The notes below the pieces were generated by a model. The model saw only the letters and a list, made by a program, of their open reading frames with translations. It was not told where the DNA came from and ran no database searches. A stretch of 64,000 bases of DNA from Whalleya microplaca (taxonomy: Eukaryota; Ascomycota; Sordariomycetes; Xylariales; Xylariaceae): the NCBI GenBank assembly GCA_022497155.1, contig MU385716.1, positions 806,001-870,000 on the forward strand, in the 5' to 3' direction. Numbering within the stretch: position 1 is the first letter of the stretch; the number at the start of each line of letters is the position of its first letter. The translations under genes were made by a program, and so were the position numbers. This document shows, one piece after another, positions 45,617-56,746 of the stretch.

Positions 45617-47069
45617 GGACCTTGAAGGCTTACTGCCGACTCTAACTAGGTGACCGTTCAATTCGCCGTAGCCTCTTTGATGCATACCCCCTTGAATAAT
45701 AATTCCCCGCGGCCATCTATTTTACGATCACGACTATCACGACACGGCCTAGTCATGGTTCCCTGCATGCGTTGGCGTTTGGGATCAAAAGGTACAAAGG
45801 ATTTCGCAAAATGAACATCGATCCGCCTCTACAATCTTCGCATTTTCGAAGAAACCTTTGTGAGGTAGCTGCTAGCGTTTCCTACCAGCTCCCTCTCCCA
45901 TACGACTTGAATGACATCGGCGTTATGGTTTCAAGGATGTTTTTTTCCCTCTTCTTGTTTTTTTATAGCTTGCAACGGGTAGTTATATCCTAATCTGGGC
46001 TGGCTACTGTGCGTGTATTATGTAACGACGTGAACTGGAAGGCGAGCGGGAGTACAGCATTGGAATAAGACAGACCTGTTAAAGAATACTGTTGATTAAG
46101 AGAATACGCGCATATGATGAATACTTTCAATACTTGTTTCATTTGATCTCTGTTTGAGGGCATCCAGTGAACAAATCTGAACTCTGAATAGCTTGATGCC
46201 TCTCGTGAAGTGACATATGTTTAGAAACGAACTACATGGGACGGGAACGGGAGCGGGAACGCTAGGTTAGCCAAATCGTGTTTGTTTCATTCCTAACTTT
46301 GTAAGTTTATCGACTAAAACAAGTAGAAAATATGTCGCGTGAGCAAACTAGGAAAATAGCGAAGACGCTATCACATGTTGGCACTTCAGGATTGCAAAGA
46401 CCGGAAGCGTCCTTGACAGTTAAAAGTTCATCGAGTAAGATAGATAAACAGAAGGCTTTGCTTTACCAACGGGCGAATAGGATATGTTGTCTTTTATAAT
46501 CGCCTTGTAATTCCTTGTCAAAAGTTGAAGACTTGCTTGACTGCACATGCGGATCGTCATCTAACGTTGCACACTATATGTAGATCCTGGTCTGTGGTTG
46601 TTTCAGCTATCTTTGGTTGCCAAGTCCGCTTCCAGATCCGCGTCTGTTCGATCGGATTTCACTTCATCTCTGCTACCTAACAATTATATGGCATAGTACA
46701 CTCTACTACTTCGACGACCCGACAATAATAGCCGCGTCTAGGCAGTGAGTCCTGGTGTACGCTCCTGCGGAGAGGAAAGGCTTGGGTGATCTACCAAATC
46801 CGTAAACTGGATAGATAAGGTACGGACTTTAAGAGACGGGTGGGAAGTGAGACATACATACCTACCGTGTTCGCAGCAAGTGGCTACCAAGTACAGACAT
46901 CGCAGCGGAGCTAATATACGGTGGCTTGCTCCATGCACGCCTAAAACGTCGGTGGCTCGATTTGCGGAGGCTCATTCGGTCAGCGATCCTCAGTACTTCT
47001 CAGATCTATGGCATGCGAGTATAGGACTGTGAGAGCGACAGTGAATCCCCCGGGCCGACCGCCGCCATT
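45617..47069. other. Intergenic region between Cdc14 and carboxylesterase genes
   Basis: It holds the Cdc14 3' UTR and the promoter of the esterase. The middle part (46020-46700) is AT-rich with no frame longer than chance. No repeat or RNA gene was recognised. Confidence 0.55.
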
Positions 47070-49235
47070 ATGAGTCGTCTCCACGCACTCAGGCGGAAGA
47101 TCCGACCTTGGCATCTCTTCGCGCTGCTCGCGGCGGCCGCGACGATTGCCGCCGTGTTAGCGGGCGTCTTGGTCTCGAATCGCGATCATCAGAGGAGTAT
47201 CGAGGAGGACCGCAGGGTATGGCGCCACCACTCTTCTATGTACTTCTCGACCCATCAACACCATAGGTGCTCACCTGGGTCCGGGCTTTTCAAACCGCTC
47301 TTCTTGGCAGACCCAATGCGAATCTTCGCCATGGTAGAGTCGTGTGCTGACTTCGAACGCCTTCTCGCAGACCTCGTCAGATCAAAGCAAGGCGCGCGCA
47401 AACCTGGGCTATGCGCAGTACCAGGGTTCTCTTGTTGGCACCGGCGGCGGCGTAGCCCAGTACCTGGGCCTGCGGTTCGCGGCGCCGCCGTTGGGCGAGC
47501 GTAGGTTCCGCGCGCCACTCGAGCCGGAGGACGACTTTGGTTATCAGCCCGCCAATACGGTATGTAGGCCCCTATATCAGCTATAGCTGGATTATCATCG
47601 CGGAACCTATAGACTGTTACACTATGAGCTAGCTAGGCAGGTAAAACTGATAGGAAATCCCATCTAGTTCGGCCCCATCTGTTACGGCACCGGCTTTCCG
47701 TGTCCGACTACGGGACAGAGCGAAGACTGCCTGTATGCCAATGTCTGGGCGCCGGCAAACGCGACGCGGACGTCTAAGTTGCCTGTATGGCTATTCATCC
47801 AAGGCGGAGGTATGTGTCTACCGGAACATCTTCCCTCCATGCCGTCAAACATATGATTCCGCTATATAGCGTCGCTCTAGTAGCTAATGTGGACCGCCCG
47901 CCGCACAACAGGCTACACGACGAACAGCAACGCGAACTGGAACGGGACGGGAGTTGTCGAGCGCTCGGGCCGGAACATCGTCCTCGTGAACTTCAACTAC
48001 CGGGTGGGCCTCTGGGGCTTTCTCGCAAGCGAGCGCGTGCGCAGCGACGGCGCGCTGAACGTGGGCCTGCTAGACCAGCGCGCCATGATGGCGTGGGTGA
48101 AGCGGCACATCGCGCAATTCGGCGGCGATCCGTCGCACGTGGTTATCCACGGGGGGTCCGCAGGAGCCGGGTCCGTCGCTCTACACCTCGTCGCCTACGG
48201 CGGGACCGATAATGAGCAGCTCTTCGTCGGCGCCGTGGGGGAGTCGGTGTTCTTCCCCGCGCAGCCGTTTGTCGCCGACCTAGAGTGGCAGTTCGACCGC
48301 CTCTTGGCGCAGACGAGTTGCGAGGGCGCCGAGCAGCCTATGGCGTGTCTAAGGAGCACGGACGCGGCGACGCTGCAGGCCGCCAACGTCCCCTTTCCGT
48401 TTCCTGGTAGACCGGCCGCCGGGACGTTCTACTGGACGCCCTGTGTCGACGGCGACTTTCTGCGGGATCTGCCGTTTCTGTTGTTCGAAAAGGGCCAATT
48501 CCTTGACGTGCCCCTGATCGTGGGTACCACGAGCGATGGTATGTAACACCTATCTATCTGCCGATACCTTCCCTGGGCTCGTAGCAATGCTTACCTAAAC
48601 TGATGAATACAGAGGGCACCGTCTTCACGCCCAATACCAAAAATCCGGCCGAGATGGCGGGGTTCATACAGAACAACTATCCGAGGCTGAACGATTCCCA
48701 GGCCGAAGGCATCGTAGACCAATACCCGCTAGTGGAGGGGAATGCCCTATTTCCAGTCCACTGGCCGTGGTACACGTCAGCGGCGAAAGCGTACGGAGAG
48801 GCCACCTTCATCTGTCCCGGGGTACACATGCTCAGCTCGTACGTGAAGCATCTGAACACGAGCCGGGCGTGGGGCTACCGGTACAACGTTTTCGACAAGA
48901 TCAACTATGCGAGCGGCCAAGGCGTGGTGCACCTGTGGGAAAGCTGGGCCATTTTCGGCCCGGACAACATCTTCGGACCCGGGCGTGCTCCGATAAGCTA
49001 CTATACCTACAACGCGCCGATAGTGCCGGTGATGATGGACTACTGGATCTCGTTCGTCCGGACTTTGGATCCGTCTGCGATGAAGAACGTCGATGCGCCC
49101 GTGTGGGAGCCCTGGAATGTCACGAAGAAGAGACTATTGATAGAGGTGGGCAATCTGACGACTGAAATGGTACCGCAGGATCAGCAGTCGCGGTGTACCT
49201 TCTGGAAGACGCTCGCGCCTGTAACGCAGCAGTAA
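47070..49235 (+). CDS. Membrane-anchored type B carboxylesterase (cholinesterase-like)
   Basis: Five exons give 575 residues: 47070-47216, 47371-47559, 47668-47809, 47912-48538 and 48613-49235. A basic N-terminus and one hydrophobic helix (LFALLAAAATIAAVLAGVLV, about residues 16-35) suggest a type II membrane anchor, or an uncleaved signal, with the enzyme facing the lumen or exterior. The alpha/beta-hydrolase core shows the family mark SEDCLYANVW and the oxyanion loop FIQGGG. The nucleophile elbow HGGSAGAGSV has Ser near residue 242. A catalytic Glu in EGTVF and the His in GVVHLWESWAIFG complete the triad. Length is normal and the triad is intact. These esterases act on small esters, lipids or toxins; the natural substrate cannot be inferred. 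Fourth exon codons are GC-rich. Confidence 0.92.
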
Positions 49236-49427
49236 TGATAGCGATGAGGTAGGAGGTTCTGGATACGTAATGGCGATACCCTATATAGATACATATAGAC
49301 ATAGAAGGGATAGCGGGATGTAAATAATGGAACGTGGTAGACTTTGCTGGACTTAGGTGCCACCTTATAAACGATAGAAACGGAGACGGGGCCATTTCAT
49401 TTTGAATGGTGTATATATATTTGTTAC

Positions 49428-52031
49428 TCACTCATTGCTATCTTGCACCTTGGTTAACCTTGTTTCGAATATGGATATCATGGCCAGCCGATTCCCTTGA
49501 GAGTCCCATAGGGACTTGCACGGAATGATGGCTTTATTTATAAGTGAATCATCGCCAACTCGAGAAGATTCAACATATGTGAGTTTTGGCTTCACGGCAG
49601 TTTTCGATTCAAATAGAGAATCCCGACTTGTCAAGATACCTAGCGAGGCTCTCACGGCCTCTGTGACACGGTCTAGGGTAACTTTAGAAATATCCAGCGG
49701 AGCCTCGTTGTCTTTGCAGACAACGGCGATTTGGATGAACACGCCATCAGGGCACTCCACAATGGCATGATACAAATCGACGGGGATTCCCTCCGTTGAC
49801 GTTCCGCTCGGTGCAAGGTATCTGTTGACGGAGCACAATTGTATGCAGCCAGCACTCACCTTCGCGAACCCCGTATGCGCATGCCACTCCACGCCGGCTT
49901 GTCTAGGCAGCTCCTCGACCTCAGCGGAAAACATGAATGGCACGGGCTTCTGCGCCTCACGGTCATCGGCATCAAGCCCCTTGAGGACCTCAAAATCAGG
50001 GAGAGCCGGCCTTGCCGCCACTTCTCCATCACCACTGGCCAGTGACATATACTGCGGATTATACTTCCGGTCCCAGAGATCTGGGCCGTCCTCGTCCTCG
50101 TCGCCATCAGTTGAACCGAATGAAATGTGCGCAGACCTCCAAGCAGTAGCAGCGAGAAGGGCGTTACGTCTCATATCACCAGAGGACGACGTGCGAGGAA
50201 AGTATGCCACGGCACTGCTCCACCATTGCACCTCCATCTCGACACCGATGCGCCAGAGATGCTGCAGCGCGAGCGTGACTTGCAACGCGAGATTCTCTGG
50301 CGATTCTGGCGGGAGGTTCATGGAGGCTGGAATAAGTGGAATCTGTCCTGCTATAGAGACTGCGAGGGGCGAATCTGTATGATGCTGCTGTTCCTCATCT
50401 TGCTCGTCATTGCCTAACAGGGGGATTGCGATGGCTTGACTATAAGGTCCAATATTCGCGGGCGCCCAGTACGATCGAGACTGGACGTGTAGGCCCCGTC
50501 TATCGTCTAGTCTCAAACGAGGCTGAACTGTGAGAAAAATGGCTATAGCTACGTCGTTAGGGAGTAGATCTCCACATGAGATAGTGACTCTCGCAGGAGG
50601 GTTTGGCTCCCGGAAGAGTGAGCCATAGAGCTTGTTGATGACTGGAAAATCCGGCATATGCCTCAGAACAATGATGGTGTTGGTGATAGCGGTGGCTGGG
50701 AGGGATTGTACACGTAACTGCGCCGTGATGTCCTGTACTATATTGATTGTTTGATCTTCAACTGTGGCATGTCCATGACCGCCAGAGAAACACCAATTCG
50801 AAACAGAGCCTGTCGGCAGTCGCAGTTGCAAATGCGGTAGAGATGGTGATGTAGACTGCGATAGATCAGTGTAGCCCAATTGAGTTTCATCGCGTAAAGA
50901 CTTTAGGATATCCTTGAACTTCGGATCAAGTAAATCAGGTATGCGAACACCAAAATCCCCGGACTCATACGTCTGAAAAGAATCTCCCTTCATCTCAACC
51001 GTGGCTTCACGGATGCTAAGCCAGACACTACCCCCACCTTCTCGGACTACTCTCTTTGCCTCATCGCGAACTACGATCTTGCCCTTGAAAAGAGCTGGAG
51101 GGCCGTCGACAACAAGCGTCTCGAACTCACCGCCCTCACCTAGCACCGCACCTCGGCCCCCTCCTCCAAACCGTCTCAGAGCCCTCTCGACGCGGCGCAC
51201 CCCCTGCTCACTAGCGACGTTCTCCCAGAGGAAGTCCTCGTCTAGGCCCGCGCTCGCGACCTTGACGATGCGCGCCTCGAGCCCCACGGCCGCCATATCG
51301 CGGAGGAGCTGGGCATCATCATGAATGCCGCCCGCCGCCGAGATAGGCGAGGAAATGGGTGGCGGCAGTTCGGGAAACTGCCAGAGGTAGCCGAGAGGCA
51401 CGAGACCGAGACGCAGCGCGACGGACTCGACGCGCGTGCGCTGGTAGGTGGATAAGATGGCGCCCGTGCAGAGCGCGTTGGCCGCTGGGTGCGCCGTCAT
51501 GACGGCCCGCAGGAGCGGGACCAGGGACTCTGTCTCGTCCTGCTCCTGCACTTCTTGCGTGCCAGATGCAGTAGCAGCAGCAGCAGCAGCAGCTACTGTT
51601 GGCCCAGATTGTGGGTTGTCACTTAAGCCAGTAATAGCTCCAGCTGCGGAATCATGCGGTCGCTTGTCCGCAGGGTCCTGATAGCTGATGCCATGGTGGA
51701 CTGCGGTGCCCAGGATGGGTTGCCGGAAGAGAGGCAACCCGGTGGCCTGGGCGTACAGGGGGATGACCTGGTGGCCCACGGTCTGGTACATAAAGCTGTT
51801 CAAGTCGGCCTCGTCTTCGTCGTCGCCACCGTTGTCAGGTGCCCTCGTTGCTGCCTCGCCGGGAGGGATCCGAGTGGCGATGGGGGCTCCAGGTGCGGCT
51901 AGAGGCCGGGGCGGGTGCAGATTGGCCAGCGCTACCACCCGGTGCCCATTGGCCAGGCAGTGGAGAATGGAAAAGAAGCTATCCTTCCCTCCCGAGACCA
52001 GCGCGATCACATCTAAGGGTCCGTCGGCCAT
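49428..52031 (-). CDS. DPH6: Diphthine-ammonia ligase Dph6 with two RidA-like domains
   Basis: A single exon encodes 867 residues from the ATG at 52031. The N-terminal domain is an ATP pyrophosphatase with the PP-loop LVSGGKDSFFS, followed by the family segments YQTVGHQVIPLYA and GEGGEFETLVVDGP. Two YjgF/RidA-type domains follow, the first marked by YWAPANIGPYSQAIAIP and the second covering roughly the last 250 residues. Yeast Dph6 has the same layout. The enzyme carries out the last step of diphthamide synthesis, amidating diphthine on a histidine of elongation factor 2 with ATP and ammonium. A linker near residues 150-170 is alanine-rich (a GCA/GCT repeat in DNA at 51568-51594). The gene lies head-on with the esterase, whose stop is about 190 bp away. 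Confidence 0.95.
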   Translation of the reverse strand: MADGPLDVIALVSGGKDSFFSILHCLANGHRVVALANLHPPRPLAAPGAPIATRIPPGEAATRAPDNGGDDEDEADLNSFMYQTVGHQVIPLYAQATGLPLFRQPILGTAVHHGISYQDPADKRPHDSAAGAITGLSDNPQSGPTVAAAAAAATASGTQEVQEQDETESLVPLLRAVMTAHPAANALCTGAILSTYQRTRVESVALRLGLVPLGYLWQFPELPPPISSPISAAGGIHDDAQLLRDMAAVGLEARIVKVASAGLDEDFLWENVASEQGVRRVERALRRFGGGGRGAVLGEGGEFETLVVDGPPALFKGKIVVRDEAKRVVREGGGSVWLSIREATVEMKGDSFQTYESGDFGVRIPDLLDPKFKDILKSLRDETQLGYTDLSQSTSPSLPHLQLRLPTGSVSNWCFSGGHGHATVEDQTINIVQDITAQLRVQSLPATAITNTIIVLRHMPDFPVINKLYGSLFREPNPPARVTISCGDLLPNDVAIAIFLTVQPRLRLDDRRGLHVQSRSYWAPANIGPYSQAIAIPLLGNDEQDEEQQHHTDSPLAVSIAGQIPLIPASMNLPPESPENLALQVTLALQHLWRIGVEMEVQWWSSAVAYFPRTSSSGDMRRNALLAATAWRSAHISFGSTDGDEDEDGPDLWDRKYNPQYMSLASGDGEVAARPALPDFEVLKGLDADDREAQKPVPFMFSAEVEELPRQAGVEWHAHTGFAKVSAGCIQLCSVNRYLAPSGTSTEGIPVDLYHAIVECPDGVFIQIAVVCKDNEAPLDISKVTLDRVTEAVRASLGILTSRDSLFESKTAVKPKLTYVESSRVGDDSLINKAIIPCKSLWDSQGNRLAMISIFETRLTKVQDSNE

Positions 52032-53377
52032 GGTCCGCGGCGCTGAGCCCAATAATAGCGAGTATAGTTAGATGATCAGCCTAGTGGCAAGTCATCGACC
52101 CTCTAGGCTGGATTCGTCGACGGCTTCGCTTGCCGCCCGCCACCTTACTGAACTAGGTGTCCAGGCAGATCTTGCTGTCGTGTGAAGTATGTCGTATTGG
52201 GAAGAATGCTCGAGCGTTGGTAATTATGGGTTGCTAGTGTAGAGATTTCTAGGACGGCGCCGTCTTGGCAGGGCCTTGTCCGGGCGAGAACGAAAAACCA
52301 GTATATTGTAATGAATGATCGATCCACAGAGATGACCATCAGCACTATATTGAAAGCCTATGCTCTTGTTTTAAGTTACCTAATCTGAAGGGCCATATAT
52401 ACAAGCTGATTCTGTAGTTGTTACTCTTCAGCCCCGAGCCAGTACCTGTTTTCGATTAAGGGATCCATAAAGAATTACGTACACGGGTTCACATTTCTTA
52501 AGAATAACTAAGGACTAGTAAATCATCGGCCAGCGATTATCAATATACCATTATACTTATTATTGCTGTAGTAGAGATTTTAATTACTATAGATTCGGCG
52601 GTCTAGTCACTTGTATTTGCATATTCACATAGGGATCATATTCAAATTCTTTGTAGGTTTGTTTGGCAGCGGCGAAACGATGCATGATAGATTTTGTTTA
52701 TCTGTACAGGATGTGTGCTGAGAGCTACCTTCTTGTGACCGGCACCACGGGAAAGCCATCGCACGAAAACGAAGTATGGAAATGAACCGATAAATAGACA
52801 CAAGAAGGGAAGAGACACATTGTGTTGCCCTTGGGGCAAATTGTCTTCCCCACTGAACCCATGACCTATAGCGAGTACGGCTGGCGCTGCCCCGCCTGCT
52901 GTAGAGATTACAACGAGTGTAGAGAAGAATAGGCCACCGGGATGTATGTGCGATTGGCCTCCCGTTGCAAATTCAGAAAATGTCTGGTTCAAAGATGTCC
53001 GCCCTTTCGCGCCTCATCACCAGACCCTTGTCGTCCCTTAAATTGCCGAGCCGCTTCCGTGAAATTTTTATTGCCCGTCATGATGGAAAATGTCTTTGTT
53101 GGAATATTGGTACAAGAAGACAAGTTGATGCTGGAAAAAAATCAAAGTGCAACTTTTTGAGTCCTCTAGGTGAATGCTGCCTTATATCCCTTCGAAGGGA
53201 TCATCTGGTGAACCGTCTTTAGACCCTAGAGACCGATCCGCGTAAAAGGCTAGCGGGGTAGGTCGAATGTGTGTGTGAAGTCATAATGTCATTATCAGGC
53301 GTACGCTGTAGAAAAATCTCGCGAATCTTCAGCGTGTAGGTCTGCTCTAAACGTCCCCATAAACCAAGATGATTTAT
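52032..53377. other. Intergenic region with unresolved small frames
   Basis: It lies between the Dph6 start and the 3' end of the zinc-finger gene. Two short frames deserve mention. A minus-strand one (52992-52724) has two hydrophobic segments and no ATG in frame. A plus-strand one from 52979 starts with a mitochondrial-presequence-like peptide. They overlap, so at most one can be real. Confidence 0.4.
52724..52992 (-). other. Possible exon of a small two-helix membrane protein
   Basis: The frame reads TFSEFATGGQSHIHPGG, a hydrophobic stretch (LFFSTLVVISTAGGAAPAVL), a polar turn, and a second hydrophobic stretch (LPFLCLFIGSFPYFVFV) ending RWLSRGAGHKK, just before a GTAGCT donor-like site. 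This is a plausible small bitopic or hairpin membrane protein. It has no ATG in frame and needs an upstream exon. A separate ATG frame just upstream (MTGNKNFTEAARQFKGR, from 53084) could supply it only through an intron I could not define. No family was recognised. Confidence 0.25.
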
Positions 53378-55403
53378 TTAGTCAGACCGCTTGCGCTTCT
53401 TCTTGCCGTGGCTCTCACTGGTAGATTCGTCGGAAGAAAGATCACTAGCGCTGCCGGGAACTTCGGCCGCGACCTGGAACAGGACCTTGCCAAAACTGTG
53501 GTAGTCCGCCTCGCCCGATGCCATCATGTCAAGGCCCTCCTCGCTGCCGTCGATGAGGTTCATGACGATCGCACCGCTGCCATGGGTGCGCGCATGCTGA
53601 GATAGGTTGTCGCTTCGGGAGAACTTCTTGCCGCACTCGTTGCACTCAAAGGGTTTGTCTTGAGTGTGAAGGGATCGGTAATGACGCTTCAGGTGTTCCT
53701 GTCGACGGAAGCGGCGCTTGCACAGCTCGCAAACGAAAGTCTTGCTCGGGTCCTCGGTCAGTGATTGCTTGCGACCTCGTCGGTTCGGCAGCGGGGGCAC
53801 CGCGCCAGCCGATGCACTGGAACCAGTAGACACAGCGCTGCTCTTGGCCTCGCCTGCATCATTCTGGACAGGCTGTTGGTCCTGGCCTTCACCAGAGTTG
53901 GAGTCTGCAGCCACATTCATGACGGGCGCGGCCTTTCGGGTTTCCTTCTTGGACTTCTTAAGCTTCTTGTCCGCGTGGCAGTCGGGGTCTGATGAGTCAG
54001 AAGGAGTGGGAAGACCAGTTACTGTGCAGGAAGTGGTATCTTCGTTGTCAAATTCACTATCGCCCAGGAACGACTCGTGACCAAGGGACAGGGTAGTTGA
54101 GCAGGTGTCAGACCGCGATCTCTTGACCTCAGCACCAGCTTGCTCACCAAGGTTGACGAGGCGGTTCACAAAGTCGTCTTCGGATTCCAGATCAGAAATG
54201 TCCTCAAATGTGGGCAGTCCGTGGTGAAGTTCGGGATTGAAGTCGAACTCGTTGGGCAAGTCTGCAGGTTGCTTTGACGAGGTCTCACCCCTGAATTCCT
54301 CCAATGCGACAGGGGCAGAAAATTCAGGTGCTAAAGGCGCGTTTGATACACCGCCGACAGTTAGGTTTCGTGGATCACAGAAATCGACGTCTTGTTCAGA
54401 CGCGACAGATCGGGCGTAAGGTGAGGGTGATGGTGAAAGTGATGGGCAGGAGGTTGAAGTTGTGGAAAGGAGGTCGCTGGAAATGCTGGAGCTAAGCGAA
54501 ATATTATTGCCTGCCTGGGATTGCAGGTACACTGCGCCGAAGGAAAAAAAAGGTTAGCACGCAAACCCCAATCAGTCAGGCAATCAATCAATCAATCAAT
54601 CAAATCAGTTAAGGACTTGCCCCGCCGACCACCCTGAGCACTGATAACAGCCACCCCCAACTCAGTTAAGCTCAATGAACCTTTTATTTGAGCCCAATTG
54701 GTAATTCCCCATCAATTAAGGACCAATAGCTGCAAAGCGAACATTCGATCGCGGAAAGACCCAGAAATCAAATAAATAAAGAGGCTGGGAAGAACCTACC
54801 AGGTGTCAAAGGAGGTGAGCCGCAGCTGGCCCAGTCCAGACCCTCCACGTTTTCCGGTGCTGTCTCAACCTCAGGCTTCACCGTCTCGCATCCATCCAGT
54901 CCTGAAAACATCGGGTTTAAAGGTGTTGCCAACACATCGTTGCTGTTGCACGGGCTCCCCATAGAACTGCCCGATGTCGACAACGGTGGCGTGGCCGGGT
55001 AGTAGAACCCATCGTTCTCACAGAGCTCGGTCTCCAACATTAGCTTGGCAGGCTGGTTTTGGATAAAAATCCCCGGTCTTTGCGATGCCTGTGGTGATGC
55101 CATGGGCGTTACGTTACTCGGGACGGTGTTGTACACATTGCTTGAAACGGGCGGTTGCGAGCAGGACGAGTTCGGCCTGGAATAGATGGGGGTGGACGGA
55201 AGGGTGGGAACAACAGGATACATCTGATGTTGCTGCTGGTGCTGGTGCTGGTGCTGCTGTTGTTGGTGCTGTTGTTGCATCTGTTGAAAGCCGGGGTGCT
55301 GGCTGAAGTGGCCGTGCTGTCGGTTCTCTGGGTTGGGATCCGGCGTGTAGTAGAAAAACGGTGCTGGCCCCATTTGCGAGGCCATCATGGTTGTCGAGTC
55401 CAT
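53378..55403 (-). CDS. C2H2 zinc-finger transcription factor, Msn2/Seb1-like
   Basis: Exons 55403-54800 and 54531-53378 on the minus strand give 585 residues. The 268-nt intron carries a (CAAT)n run. The N-terminal third is Gln/His-rich ([19 protein letters not shown]) and Pro/Ser-rich. Two tandem C2H2 fingers lie at about 465-520: [19 protein letters not shown], then [19 protein letters not shown]. The spacing and the RRQEHLKRH and RSDNLSQH recognition helices are those of yeast Msn2/4 and of Seb1/MsnA of filamentous fungi, which bind the stress element AGGGG. A basic stretch precedes the fingers and the C-terminus ends in KKKRKRSD, a likely nuclear signal. A role in stress response is well founded for the family. 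The acidic central part probably activates transcription. Confidence 0.93.
54581..54604. repeat. (CAAT)n microsatellite inside the zinc-finger gene intron
   Basis: About six CAAT units lie within intron 54532-54799, near its 3' end in gene orientation. It is a likely polymorphic marker. Confidence 0.85.
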
Positions 55404-56629
55404 CGTCGAAAGACTTATATAAGAAAGTCCAGTTAGCCTTCGTTGGCCGTTGCCTCGGGCCTCTCTGGGAACTGACCTATTACAGATTTGGATCGTTCGA
55501 ATGCTGTGGTTTAGTGTTGCGGTTGATGATGTTGTCGTTGTTGTTGTTGTAGTTATAGTTATTGTTGGCTATCCCAAAAGAACGGTGTTTCTCTCTTGTC
55601 GTTTATGAATTAGGTATACAGTAAGTGGTACTGGTACTATACAATGCGTTCGTGGGCGGTTGGCCTAAAGATGGTGGTTTCGGCTCCGGGTGTCTGAAAG
55701 AATGGACGGCAGTCTTGGACGTTTGATCGAAGACTATCTAGTTGCTGGTGACTCGGTATATCAAGTTGCGTGTTGGCCGGCTTCGACTTTGACTCCGGAG
55801 TCTTATATCGCTAAGCTGAAGAACTGCGGGAGTTGGCAACTGGTTGCGCACGACTTGTATATTTAATGAAAGGAAGGAAGTTCGAGGGTCTCGAAGGGTT
55901 CCAAAAGACGAGTCACAGGAATGAACATGAACCGATGGATTATGAAGAAAAAAGAGAAACCGCTCTTAGTCGACTGATCTGTCGATCACAGACTGGATAA
56001 GAGAATAATGAACGTGGTTGAAGGGGATCCTGAGAGGATAATGTTAAATGTTCGAAGACAGATCCACGACAGATAAAAACCCATCGATAGGCACTGGAGG
56101 GCCCGCGGGTGGAATGGGGACCCAGAGAGCACCCACCCACCCATGCATGTCTCACTTGGGGAAAGCTGACAAGGGCCTAAAGATGGACCTGGTCGACAGG
56201 AACAGAGGGGCACGACGGTGTTGAGAGGGACCCCCCTGTCTGCATGTCTGGGGCAAGACGGTAACATCAGATGAGTGGGTGTGTCGACGATGGCGCAGCC
56301 ACCGGGCAATTCTAAATCTGGATGGCAGTGAGTGAACCTGAGGGAGGGCACTGAGAGAGCGAGCGGATGTACCGCCCATCGAGAGGTACATCAAGGTCTT
56401 TTCGACCAGAACGCCAGAACCCTGCCCGTCTAGCCGTGAACTAGCACACAACGCATACGACACCTTGCATATCCGCCCACTTCGGTCATAGACGATACGG
56501 GCTCTCTCTCTTGAGTCTTTTGCAGACCCGAGCGAGCATTGGAGAGAGGCTTAGTTCGAGCATAGTTGCTGCATAGTGTGCATTTAAACAGCTAAGCAGG
56601 GGTGTTTCTGCTTCTACTTCTCTCTGCTA

Positions 56630-56746
56630 TACGCAGTACTGTATATACATACATGCTATGTAACTGCATACATAGGAATTGTAGTTGTGGTACTATAGTA
56701 TGGTCTATAGTATGTACTCCTACTATACCATAGTATCTACTGCGTA
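56630..56746. repeat. Palindromic TA-rich patch bounded by a 9-bp inverted repeat
   Basis: TACGCAGTA (56630-56638) and TACTGCGTA (56738-56746) are exact reverse complements. Both are followed or preceded by TACATA/TATGTA units, and the interior has several ACTATAGTA-like near-palindromes. The size would suit a small hairpin element, but no target-site duplication is evident. Confidence 0.5.
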
